This document shows, piece after piece, positions 10,991-23,000 of a stretch of DNA of 64,000 nt. The position numbers were made by a program, and so were the translations under genes. Positions within the stretch are counted from its first letter, which is position 1, and each line of letters begins with the position of its first letter. Origin of the DNA: Oscarella lobularis (lineage: Eukaryota; Porifera; Homoscleromorpha; Homosclerophorida; Oscarellidae); assembly GCF_947507565.1 (NCBI RefSeq), contig NC_089175.1:2779733-2843732 (forward strand), in the 5' to 3' direction. The notes beneath the pieces are model-generated. The model did not search any database, was not told the origin of the DNA, and was given only the letters and a program-made list of their open reading frames with translations.

Positions 10991-11588
10991 CATTGGACTA
11001 TTTGCATGCTTTTGTCACAGCAATCGATTCTTAGCTCAACGCCGAATATTCACAGGCGTCGTATTCAGAATAATCACGCCAAATTAGACATTCGCACCGA
11101 AAAGAAATTGAGAGCGCGCGCTAGACGACGATATGGCCGACTGCTGGCGGCACCAGCGGCACTGCTGGCAGCTCTCACTGAAAGTCTGCGCTTTCTGGGA
11201 GCTCTATTTATAGACCCGTCTACTTTCACCGTGTCGAAGGGCCCAGAAGTTCGCCTTTTGCACCCAATCGCCTTCGCGTTCAGTTGCTGAAGTCTGTCTC
11301 AGGTAGGCGCGCAGGGAAAGCATTATAAACCCCTTTTTAGGCTACTCACTCACGTAGACGATACACAATAGAAACTATATTCTAGTAGAAACGCTCTATA
11401 ACATGCACGCGTCTTTGATCGAATGATACTAGACTCCTATACATTCACCATGCCGCCAAGGCATCGAGTTCTTTTTTGCTCGGAAAAACTTCACAAAAGA
11501 TGCGAAGCGCTTGGATGATCATCTTTTGGACAGAATTGAAACTGTAAATCAAAGTTGAGTTCGATATATGGTCGATGTATAAATTAAC
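10991..11588. other. Intergenic with partial duplicate of the M28 3' end
   Basis: From 10994 to about 11065 the sequence repeats the end of the M28 coding region (TATTTGCATGCTTTT, then AGCTCAACGCC, then ATTCACAGGCGT), so the 3' end has been locally duplicated and degraded. From about 11390 the sequence resembles the CRD 3' flanks at 27.1, 29.1 and 35.1 kb (for example GAGTTCTTTTTTGCTCGGAAAAA without exact identity). No gene is supported. Confidence 0.55.
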
Positions 11589-12416
11589 TCAGACACCATA
11601 CCAATGATCAAAGATTTCGAGGCACTCCTCCTTCGTTCTGTAACCCTGCAGGCGACCGTCGCTCGTGCACGTCGGATACGTGCAAGCGTGACGATAGAAC
11701 TTGTCTTTGCACTTATCAAAAGCCCTGTTAAAAAGTATCGGCTCAATTTGTAATAGGAATGTATATCGGAGCTCGACGCCAGCAGCCAGATATTCTGGAG
11801 TAGTCGATCCTCGAGGATTTTTAGCGCAACGCGGTAGATTGACTTCTTTGCATTGCTTTAGAGGATACGGCGGGTTTTTGGCCGGTAGCAATTTTTCTGA
11901 CATCGCTAGATACATAGCGATCATGGGCTCGGTGGCGGGATTTCGCATGGGCAAGCAGCTAAGCAATTTCTTATTTATCTACGAAAGAGATTCAGAGAGA
12001 AATTCGCGTATCGTTTTCTGTAGACGTACCTCTAGCGATTCCTCTTGACTTACAATTTCCGTTAGCGCCGCTGTCCCATTTTTAAAACAAACCGGTTGAA
12101 CCAGATCGGAGCAGAGCCGTTTGAACAGGTAGTGCTTGCAGTCTTTCGACACGGGCAGCACGAGCGTCTTTCGGTCGTAAATATTAGACAACGCTTTCAT
12201 GGGCAGATGAAATCTCGCCATATACGCTGGCATTGTCGTGTCGTTGCTTAGACCGTATTTCGTGTAGCACGACGTCATTGGCGATTTGACGCACTTGTCG
12301 ATAGGACCCAAGTCGTAGACAATGTCACTGTATGGCTTATACTTGACTCCAGCCGCTGTCGTCGCCGTCGCAATAGCGATGATGTAGAGAGCTCCACGAC
12401 ACGACCAGTGAATCAT
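11589..12416 (-). CDS. Secreted protein with two Frizzled-CRD-like Cys domains (array copy 1)
   Basis: Two exons (12416-12030 and 11978-11589) give 258 aa. The ATG at 12416 begins a signal peptide (CRGALYIIAIATATTAAG). The first Cys module has CVKSPMTSC, a Y..SNDTT.P segment, then CKHYLFKRLC and VQPVC. The second has CKEVNLPRC, STTPEYL, then CKDKFYRHACTYPTC and KEECLE. The C-x7-C, T.xP.Y, C.....xxC..xP.C spacing is the Frizzled cysteine-rich-domain pattern, seen twice. There is no TM helix or GPI-like tail, so it should be a free secreted protein. It lies head-to-head with receptor copy 1. CRD proteins such as sFRPs bind Wnts or Frizzleds; binding to the neighbouring receptor is speculation. 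The Cys framework is seen directly; the family call is moderate. Confidence 0.72.
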
Positions 12417-12949
12417 TATTAATTGACTTGGCCGCGACTTGCACACGAATGCGCCCGTGAGACGCCTCTTTATTTTTATGTATACTAGAGATAGGGTATG
12501 AGCTATTGCACGGAATTTTTACACGTTAAGTGTTATTAGCTGCGGGCAGCGCGGTATGATGTGCTGCACCACGTGCGGTCTAAGCACTGACAACTTCAGC
12601 GTCTATGGTGGTAATAAGAGACCATAGATCACGTCTTTTTGTGAGATTGTGCTCGTGCGCCCTTTCCAAGCACTCGAAAAATAGGCTCACGAGTAGTTTT
12701 CAATTTCAATCAAAGCCGCGTGCATATTGCACGAAATCTTTACGTGCTTCGTGCTATTGGCTCACATAGAGGTGCTGCGCTTTTATCAGTTAGGTTGCAT
12801 TCAGTAGATTTCTGAGCTTTTTTGCAGTCTTGAAACGTCTTCACTCTTGAGCCGCGTTTTTTTTTCGCTTTCTCTTTCGCGCGCAGCTCTGCTCTCTTTA
12901 TATAAAGCCGGATGTTACCCATTCATTTTCTCTGGTCCATACTATATCG
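12417..12949. promoter_or_regulatory. Bidirectional promoter of CRD/receptor pair 1
   Basis: A 533-bp spacer between divergent start codons. It holds a TATATAAA box at 12899-12906, 44 bp before the receptor ATG, preceded by a T/C-rich tract and CTTTCTCTTTCGCGCGCAGC. An ATCAAAG site lies at 12709-12715. A roughly 35-bp element beginning GCACGGAATTTTTACACG near 12508 recurs in altered form near 12729 (GCACGAAATCTTTACGTG). The same parts in the same order occur in the promoters of pairs 2 and 3. The A/T-rich TTATTTTTATGTATA near 12471-12485 could serve as the minus-strand core promoter. Confidence 0.65.
12899..12906 (+). promoter_or_regulatory. TATA box of receptor copy 1
   Basis: TATATAAA followed by GCC, 44 bp upstream of the ATG at 12950. 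The same TTTATATAAAGCC string precedes the other two full receptor copies. Confidence 0.7.
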
Positions 12950-15900
12950 ATGTACAATATGATTTACCTCGTGCTTCTTTGCTTAGAAATGTCAATCGCA
13001 GTCTCAATGAGCGACAGCGCTTACAACAATTGGAAGCAAATAAAGTTCAAGATGGAATCGTCTCCTGCGTTAGAATTTCCAATAACGTCATTTCTCAACG
13101 TACATATCCCAAGCGGCACTCAACATGACGCTGTTCGTCAAGTCATGGTAGCCATAGAAACCCGAAAAAGAAACCCTGGTACGTTCTTTTTTGACATCAC
13201 CGCTAACTCTTGGCTCGATATAAAAGTCGAGGGCGAGCAACCGTCAATTGGAACGGAACCAACTGCAACCGCTTTTCCTAACTTAGAGGCCAGTCCGATT
13301 ATATTTTTCGGAGGAAATTCACACGAGAACGCCACGTGGCGCCTCGAAACGAACCAGGTGTCAGGTGTCACCGTTTTTCAGTGGAAACGGGGCGCTCCCG
13401 GTCCCTACCCGAGTAGAATTGGTCACGCAGCCGCAGCAATCGATAAAAAATTAATCGTTTATGGCGGAGTGGTAAAGCAATATGCAGGTCATTTAGCCCC
13501 ATTAGTCCTATCAGATATGGCATCCTATGACATTGATAAGGACGAGTGGTCTGACCTTCCCCAAATGAATGAGGGGCCCTGCGCGCGCTGGTCACAAAGC
13601 TACGCCAGCGTGTTTGACCGTTACTTGCTCATAGCAGGGGGGTCGTTTTACGTTGCTGAACTCTCACCGGATGGATTTGCTTATGACGTTAGAACGAATA
13701 TGTGGCATCACTTGCCAGATATTTCTTCTAAAGACGAAAATACAATCGTTTGCAGTACGGGCGTTTTTCGCCGGTACGAACAAGACGCTCACGACTGGGT
13801 TTTGCTAACTAAGGAAGACTTCACGAAAAACTCGGAACACTTCAGCTGCCGTCCCGAAGAAAAAATGTCGTTCACTTCTTCAGTTCTAGTATACCGGTTT
13901 TCCTCAAATAACGTTACTCGCGGTCAGTGGTTGACAATAGGAGTGTCCACTACTGTTTTTCCCAACATGCCCCAGAAGAAATTTAGCCATGGCGCGCTTC
14001 CACAAGTTAGACTCAAGGACGACACAGTTGCTATTATGTATGGCCGAACCGTAATGGATTCGACGACATTCGAGAACGGCATGTGGTTCTATTTGTCGCA
14101 AAAGCAGAACTATAATTGGGAAATTTTGCCAAGAAGCCAGGAGCCCGGACCGCTCGCAGGTTTTACGTTTACGGTTGCTAACGATAGGAAGCACGTATAT
14201 ATTTATGGAGGATTTCGTGCTGCAACTTCTGCAGGTACAGCTGGAAATGTCGACGGAACTGCGTGGAACATGATTGTCAATTTTTCGATAGATCCTGGAG
14301 TTTACAAATGGGAGAGATATCTTCCTGCTACGTCTGTATGCACCAGACTAGGATTTTATGATGCTTGGCATTTAGCTAATAACTTTCGTTTTTCCGGGGA
14401 GATGTTGTCGTCGATGTCAACTCTCCGAGGACATACTTCCGTGGCAATTCGAATGGACAAAGACGTAAGGACAAATTGTCTACTTATCTTTGGAGGAGTC
14501 TTCTACTATGAAACAACTGACCAATTGGCCTTGGTCTGTCCAGAGTCGTTTCTCTTTAGAGTTTTTCGTCGTCCGGAGGGGAGACGCAGATGGATGACTT
14601 GGCCCAGTGATAGGGCGTTTCATTCGGCAGTAATCGACGGATCGACAATGTTCATATTTGGCGGTGTGCGTTTTAAAACGTTCAGGTCTATTGACGTGAA
14701 GGCGTTTCTAGCTGAAGATTTGTGGAGCCTGACGTGGAATCAATTCAACTTTTCTTCAAATTCCGTTTGGACGAGGTACGTTGCAAGCGAATGTCCTCCG
14801 ACTCGGTTTGGTCACACGGCCGTCGTAGCGTTTGACGTACGAACAAAACAAAAGCAGATGCTAATATTCGGAGGAACTGACTTTGATTCAACGTTTCGCG
14901 ATTTATGGCAGTTCACTCTGCCTTCTGGTCCTTGGAGTCAAATTCTCTACACCGCCGACTCTCGTAGCAGACCAAATTTAGGCTTGCGTCATCCCACTGC
15001 CGTCATGAGCGGCCGACAAATGTTGGTCTACGGAGGATGTCGAGAACGCCACAGAAAAATCTCAGATAGAATCGATCCCATCGATCTTCAGTGTCCCAAA
15101 AATCGCGTATCAGATTCTTTACTTGCGTTTGACATGTACGAAAGACATTGGAGAACATTGCAGCCGTCGAACGACATGCCAGCGCGATATTTCCACGGAA
15201 TGGTTTTGTTTGAGAACAAGTTACTCGTGTACGGCGGAATAGGATCGGACGGTGCTGTCGAGGACACGATTTTGACACTTCAGCCCGGCTGCAATCCGGG
15301 CGAGGAGGGTGACTTCTTTACCAACGGTTGTCGTCCGTGCGACGTGGGTTATTACAGCGACAGTGGCGGACCTGCATGCGATAAGTGCAGTTTGTTTTTC
15401 AGCACAAAGTCGCACGGCTCGTCGAGCTTGACCAACTGTTCGGAGTGCAGCGAAATATGCGACTTCGGAGGGACGTGTGTGGCTACGAGACCGAACATTG
15501 AGTACGAATGTCATTGTCGATTTCCATTCTCGGGTAATACGTGCAAGAGTTTTTGGCCACTGCTCGTGTTTACGGCTTCCGTTCTCGTTTCAATTGCCGT
15601 GATCTTTCTGATCTACAAAATTGTGCAGTACGTGAAGAGGGCACGACGCGACGCTGAGAATCTACAGGAACGCGAGAACGAGATCGGTGATCTTCTAGAA
15701 GGATGGCGAATTGAAGGTGACGAAATTAAGTTCGTGGAGAAAATTGGCGAGGGCGGATTTGGCGAAGTTTGGCTGGCCGAGTATCGCGAGATGCAAGTAG
15801 CCGTTAAGATTCTCAACGAAAATGAGCGACTATTTGTTGACAACTCGAACGAACTATTTCAACAAGAAATCGACTTCATGAGACATCTTCGTCATCCAAA

Positions 15901-16675
15901 TATTGTACTATTTCTCGGAGCAGGATCGTTCCAAACTGACGGTAACCTATTTCTCGTCACGGAATTCGTTTCACGAGGATCTCTTCACGGTGTACTATTG
16001 GATGGGTCGACTTCGCTTACAGTCAATCAGAAGATCAAATTTTGTTTGGATTCAGCGAATGGAATGCGTTTTCTTCACGAGCTGAATCCACCTCGAATTC
16101 ACAGAGACTTGAAGGCGGCGAATTTGTTGGTAAGCCAAAACTGGGTTGTCAAAGTGAGCGATTTCGGTACGGCAAGACGTCTTTTGAAATCATCGAAAGA
16201 TGAAATGGACAGAGAAATTTCGGCTGGCGACCAGTTTCCGTTATCCGATTCGGATGACGAGACCCAGCCGTTGCTTCTAGCTCGATACAAGAATATGTCT
16301 TGGCGACACGGAACGAGTCTGTGGAAAGCACCTGAGCTACTTATGCAGCAAGCCTATGGAGCCTCTGTCGATATTTATAGGTACACGGTATATAATCTTA
16401 TGTTGATAACATCTTGATATGATTTCATACACAGTTTTGGAATTGTAATGTGGGAGATCTTCTCTCGACGAAAACCATATGACGATCGGCGCTTGCCACA
16501 GCATCTGAACAGCTTAGTGGAGCTTATTTGCGAAAAGGGCATGCGACCTACGGTGACGTCAGAGTGGCCACGAGGAATTATAGAACTAATGAGAATGTGT
16601 TGGCAACGCGAACCAACCTCAAGGCCAACGTTTCGAAATATTTCCAAACGCTTGGAAACATTGCAGAATTCTTAA
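12950..16675 (+). CDS. Kelch-repeat/EGF receptor kinase, TKL type (array copy 1)
   Basis: Two exons (12950-16380; 16435-16675), 1223 aa. A signal peptide (MIYLVLLCLEMSIAVS) precedes a large ectodomain with about nine Kelch-type blades marked by GG turns (IIFFGGN, LIVYGGV, LLIAGGS, VYIYGGF, LLIFGGV, MFIFGGV, MLIFGGTDF, MLVYGGC, LLVYGGI). A Cys-rich GCC2/GCC3-like stretch and an EGF-like module (CDFGGTCVATRP, CHCRFPFSGNTC) follow. A TM helix (LLVFTASVLVSIAVIFLIY) leads to a juxtamembrane coiled coil and a kinase with GEGGFGEVW, AVKIL, HRDLKAAN, DFGTARR and APELL. All catalytic residues are present. An acidic insert (SDSDDETQ) sits in the activation loop. Sequence style is Raf/plant-RLK-like (TKL), so Ser/Thr or dual specificity is likely. 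The intron falls in the IYS|FGIVMWEIF region. The domain order is unlike any vertebrate receptor kinase I know. Confidence 0.9.
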
Positions 16676-17040
16676 TTTTAGTTATTTCCCCGAACACCAC
16701 GGCGTGAGCTGATACATAATAAATTCACCTAAAGGGGCAGAAGTTAGGGCTAGGGAGGGGTAGCTCTGTGTCGCATGAAAGGTCAAATTAGCTAATTGTA
16801 TGATTTTGCAGAAAATAATGCATGCCATGGTTAGGCAGTGTGATGCACATTATGCACATCGGCTTTCCTAAAATTAGAAATAGATACCGTGTTGAGGGTG
16901 TTCGGGGATCACTTGATGTCTCACAAAAGGCCAAATCATTATCTAGTAGATATCTATTCAGTCTCACGTGATCGAAAGTGAGTTAAGTGACACGTTCTGT
17001 TTACTCTGAACGGGAGCGACACGGCTGGAGAAAGAAGACG
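16676..17040. other. Intergenic between receptor 1 and the ankyrin gene
   Basis: Array homology stops about 15 bp after the receptor stop codon. The rest is non-coding with no recognised element. Array sequence resumes only near 26057, on the far side of the ankyrin gene. Confidence 0.45.
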
Positions 17041-20000
17041 ATGGGCGAGAAAAGACACGTGCCTTCTTCTCTCGCCAGTCTCTGTAGGCCAATCGTCCTT
17101 TTCCGGGCAGTCAGAAGTGGCGATCACATCGAAGTGAAGCGCCTTATCGTTGAACTAGGAATTTCCGTTGACAGCAGAGGACCTTTGGAGGATATTGACA
17201 ATGTTTGTGTAATTTCGGGCATCTTTCTTTGTCGGTGATCGAGTTTTCTTTATGCAGTTCGAAGTGTCTGCTCTGCATTTGGCTTGTTCGCTCCGAAAGG
17301 AAGAGATCGCCGCAGTTCTCATCGATTTGGGAGCAGATACTGAATCGAAAAGCGATGTGGGAAAATAGAAGGAATGAGATTAGTAATGAACTCTCTGATA
17401 TACACAGAAAGGAGGTACACCTCTGTTCTATGCCTGCCAAATCGGGCTAGTATCAATTGTGAAAAAGCTCATCGAAAAACAGTGCAACGTTAATCTAAGA
17501 AACGAAGTAGGAATGTTTTATTCTTATAGATCGGATTTTACGATTTTCTGTGTAGGATTGTGTAACCGCGCTTCATCTTGGCTGTGAATCAGGAAATGTT
17601 GAGGTTTGTTCCTCTCTTCTCGACAACGGAGCATTGATTGAAGCAGCAGATGAAGTTCGTAATGGGTAGCTTAATTATGTACTATTGACTGATTCTAATA
17701 GGACAAGAAAACTCCTTTGCATTGGGCATGTGAGTGGAACAAGTTAGACGCAGTCAAATTACTAATTAGCCGTGGGGCTGATACTGAAGCCAAGGATGAT
17801 GTAACCAGTTTTGCAATGTTAATATGTGTCAGAAGACACTATATATTTGTCATAGTGCAAAAGAACTCCTTTCCTGGTTTCATGCGAGTCTGGAAATGTT
17901 GAAATCATGAAATACTTAGTTGAAAATGGATGTGACACGAAAGCGGAGAACAAGGCGAGCATGGAATAAATCTTCTGATAACGTAGCAGTAAAGGATGTT
18001 TTGTTAATTAAATAAGATTGGAGTAGGTGCATTACATCTGGCGTGTGGCGAAGGTGAGACGGAGGCAATGTATTGGCTTGTTTCTAACGGATTCAATTAC
18101 TGTGATACTGGGAAGGTAATCACTATACAAATGATGTAGATGTCGTAGGAGAGTCATTTGAACTATAGTGGGGTCAGACAACTCTTCACTACGCATGTGC
18201 AGAAGGTCATTTAGAAGTAGCAATGATGCTTGTATGTGAGCACGGTCTACATTTGGAACAGAGAACAGAGGTAGAAAATAGCTATATTTGTCATATTATC
18301 TAATTAGCATTTATTAGGATGGAATGACGCCGTTTTTGGATGCTGTAATAAGTGGCAATGTTAAACTAGTAAAATGGTTGCACGAACAACGTTGTAAGAT
18401 GTCAGTCAGAGATCAGGTTATTGGATAAAGTGGGATAAGTATTGCAATGTGATGTATATTTAATTGCACAGAGCGGAAATACTGCTCTTCATTTGGCCCT
18501 CAAGCATTTAAAAGAGGAAGTTTTTTTTACTTATTTGAACATTTTTTGGAGAAATGTAACGAAAACGCCGGACTCGTATCAACGGCAAATGTAAGATTGA
18601 ATTCTCCGTATAAGATATCGTGTCCATATTTAATTAATTTGCCAGGAAATATCCACACAAAGAAACGTCTTTGAATTGGAGTCAATCAACGATGTTTGTT
18701 AGCTATTATTGCTACTGTTACCGACTTTCGGCCGTTTTTGACTTAGGCTGGAGAGACCGTTTTTCTCGTCGCTTGCAAAGAAGGATTGCAGAAAGTCGTC
18801 CAATTTCTGTGTGAAAAGAGTTGTAATTGTCGTGCAAAAGATAAGGTATAGTGTACTGGTAAGCGATTAAACGCTTGAACTGCAAATTGTAGAACGGAAA
18901 ATCGGGTCTTCATTTAAGCTGTGAAAACGGGCACATGAGAACAGCAGACTATCTCATGAAGACATTTGGGTTGGATCCCGAAGAAACAGATAATGTACAT
19001 GATGTTGTAATGAATTGGCGTTATTTTAATTAAATACGGTAGATAAACGAAACGTCGTTGATGAAAGTGTCTAAAGGCGGTAACGTGAATGCAGCCAAAC
19101 TTCTGCAGAAAGCAACACAAAGAGACTTTTCAGAAAATTACAAGGTTGTCATAAATTTGAAATATTATGTAAACGACGGATTTCTTCAGAATCGTTCACC
19201 CACTCTTCTTTTTGCCTGTAACTCAATGCCTGAAGCAATTGATAAAGTTAGCGTAATGATTTGCTTAATACGCTATTGACTATGCTAATGTTTAACAAAG
19301 ACCGTTTTTCTTCTTGCTTGTAAAAACGGATTTTACGAAGTTGTCAAGTCTCTATTAGAAATAGACTGTTACCGGCTTGCAAATGATAAGGTATTGAATT
19401 TTAATTAAGCGACGAAAGCGTCTGTTTGTACCGTACCGTAGAGCGCTATGTTGGGTCTTCATCTGAGCTGTGAAAATGGACACACGTCAACGGCGGAGTA
19501 TCTAATGAAAGAACTTGAGTTAGATTTCAAAGGGATAGATGATGTACGCAGTATTGACTTTGATTAACGTCTAACGTTGTTTTAACAAGATGAACGAAAC
19601 GCCGTTGATGAAAGCGTGTAGAGGTGGCCACGCAGTTACAGCCGAAATGTTGCTGAAAGCGGGAAAGTGGAATTTGCATGCAAAGAATAAGGTTCCAGTT
19701 GTCTGTTATAAATGCATAATTGTTATGTGTTTTTTGCAAAGCATGGAGAAAACGCTTTGCATTTGGCTTGCAAAAATCGGCATGGTGCTAAAGTGGCGCA
19801 TTGTCTAATCTCTTCTGGACTTATTTCAGACGAACTTGATTATGTAAGAATTTTCACTTCCTTTATTTACATTGTTTTCATATATTGTTTTTAGAACGGA
19901 CGGACTCCTTTAATGAATGCTTGTAGCAGCGGACTGTTGTTAATAGTTCGTTTACTCGCCGAGTCGGATGAATTCTCTTTAAATCAAAAAAATCGGGTAT

Positions 20001-23000
20001 GTATCTCATCTTTCTGAAATATATATCATACTTTTTCCTTGTGTTGTAGATGGGACAAAGTTTGCTTCACTTGGCCTGTATATCTGGCCATGATGACGTT
20101 TCGCAATTTTTGATTGAAAGAGGTGCAATTACGGATGAAAGAGATGAAGTATAACAGTGATTTAATTAATTATTATTTGGTCTTATTTGGTATCAAATTA
20201 GATGGGCTACACACCTTTGGCACGCGCATGCCAAAATGGACTTCTTGTCGCTGTTAAATATTTAGTAAAGATGGGACATTCCGTGTCTTGGAAATGTCAG
20301 GTGATGGTAGAAGTTTATGCACTAGTTATTTTAAATAACCTAGCAATACTGTATTTAGTTTAACAGCAGCAGTCTTTTACATTTGACCTGCGATAAAATT
20401 GGCCACGTTCAAATCATACAATGTCTTGTTCAATCTGGTGCTGATTTTGATGAAAGAGATAACGTAACGTGTTTTGATTTACACTGATGTCAAGCGCGAC
20501 TTTTTTTTAATAGTATGATGAAACTCCTCTAATGCTAGCGAGTAGGCGAGGATTTATTTCTTCTGTTAAGTTTTTTTGTTCTATTGGATCTTCTCTCGTG
20601 GCGATGTCGAAGGTATATATATATATATATGGTGAGCGCGCATTAATCTGTAAGAGACATCTACTTTCTATGAAAGAGCGGTTTGAGTCCTTTGCATTAT
20701 GCTTGCAAATATGGGCATACAAGTGTGGCAAACTTTATGATTGGTAAATATATTGAGCAGGACGTTTGCCTGAACAAACCTGATAAAGTTGGTATTATAC
20801 TGATCTGCGCTTCTTGGGTGTCTTATTCTCATTCCAAGATTAACAAAACTTCTTTGGTTTACGCTTATGAAAATGGAATGTTATCTGTTGTACAGCAACT
20901 CGAGGCTAGAGGATGTTCTTTACATGTGGTAAGTTACTTTGTGTTTTTATAGTGTTTCAGAAGTTCTTACTTGTGCCAAAAAGTTATGCATGCAACCGAA
21001 CATTGACTTGACCAGTCTAATCATTATACTTTCAGCTACTTTTGAAACGTAGAAACGTCTTTCGTTTCTCATTTAGGATGATGCTTTGCTGACGTCAGCC
21101 TGTATACGCGGGTCAACCGCAACATTAAATCACGTTTTTAAGCGTCATACATCTGTAGTTTGGGTAAGAGATGTGCGGCGTGGGTTGTCCGCGTGAGCAG
21201 ACACTTTCTTTTCTAGGATGTCTGGAAATATTTTTCCAAAGCGTGTGAAAAGAAACGGGTTGACGTAGCAGTTTTTTTGATAAAATTGTTTAGCAAGTTA
21301 CTTGTTGAGGTATAGTTCAGAATGAAATGCATGCAATTCCTGCAAATCGTGTGATATATAGGGTGGAAGAGATGCTTTGTTCATCGCATGTAAACAGAAC
21401 TCTCTTTGCGTCGCTGATCATCTTATCAAGCTTGGCTGTTCAGTCAATCATAAGACTAGCGTAACGTACTTTGTTGTTGTTTTGCAGTTATTAGTATTAT
21501 TTTGCAGAACGGCGAAAGTTTGTTGCATTTTGCTTGCGAAAAAGGTCACGTAGGCATTGTCCACCTGTTTCTCGATGCCGGAGCAGCCGCAAATGAAGTA
21601 GACAAGGTAATGTTTTGTCGCTGGCGTCAAAAAGTGCATGTATAAATTATTACTGAACTGAAGGCGGGAGAAACCGTTTTGAGAGCGGCTTGTAAGAAAA
21701 ATCTCTTGTCCGTTGTTGCTCGTCTTATTAATAGCGGGTGTTTACTTAAAGAGAAAAGAAAAGTAAAAAGTAGTGCGGTTTTTGGACATTTTGACTTACA
21801 ATCTGAACGCGCAGAAAGAAGAGACTCTATTGCATGTAGCAGGTGGAAGGGACGTAGCTCAGTTTCTTGTTAGAGAAGCAGATTTCATGCTTAACGCAAT
21901 AGATTCGGTGAGCGTTTTAGTTTTAAAACCTTAATTACGTGGTTTATCCTTTTTGTCATTAGAATGGGAATACTCCATTAATGGCAGCATGTCAAAGAGA
22001 ACATTTTAAAGTTGCTAACTGGCTGATAGAAAACGGGAGTTCAGTCAATCAGAAAAACGAGGTACCTCTTAGCTGTCGTGCATGGAATTTGTTGTGAAAA
22101 TGAAACCTGGCGCATAAATGTATGTAACCAAGCAGCTATTACAGGATGGGCCGCAAAACTTTATATTTTCCTTGTTATCGATGAGCACTTGACTGAAAAT
22201 ACTTTCTAGATGTAACTGCATATGCCCAGTGCAAAAGCGTGTTACAATATAGATTATAAAGTATCTTTTACTTTTTCAGTTTGCTGAATCTCCATTCTCT
22301 TGGTTTTTGGAACACTGTTGGACAAGCATAAATCCTTTTGGAATTTTTGATGGATTAACAGTTGAACGATTTGTTTTAGCGGGTGCTGATGTGTCTTCTA
22401 AATCAAAGGTACATTCCAATGATTCGAATTTTTTTTGTTGGGATTTTTTGCAGCGTTCGAAAGTAAATGTACTACATGTGGTAGCACGGACAGTTTTTCA
22501 AAATGGCGAAAAAGCGTGCCGCTTTTTTCTAGACAAAGGCGCAGATCCGGATGCTCAAGATAAGGCAAGGCTTAAGAAACACGCACTATTCTAAGAAACG
22601 CCCAAAACATTCATTAGGAATAGATTGTTGTTACGTGCATAAGTTATCTGTACTCATTCAAATCTCTTGTCTTAGCGAACCGAACAGACATGGTTCGTTC
22701 CTGCACTGATTAGATTTAATAACTGTTGTTAAATAACTTGAACTTAATTAAGATAACAATGTAATGTTGATATCCTTTACAGAGTGGAAAAGTTCCCTAC
22801 GAATACGCTGATGGAAATAAGAGAAAGATTTTGAGAGAGGCTTGGGTAAATGGGCGTTATCACTGCAGTAAGTTCAAAAACCGAACTTTTCTGCTCTCTT
22901 CAGGCAAAACGTCGATATTCGAAATTGGAAGAGTTGGGCGAGAGTAAGCCTTCAAAGATCAAAGTTTGTCTAATAGGCAAGGTCGGCGCTGGGAAGACGA

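Noticed and set aside
11006-11290. 94-aa plus-strand ORF after the M28 gene
   Set aside because: Its first part is a degraded duplicate of M28 3' sequence and the rest is Arg/Ala low complexity with no domain.
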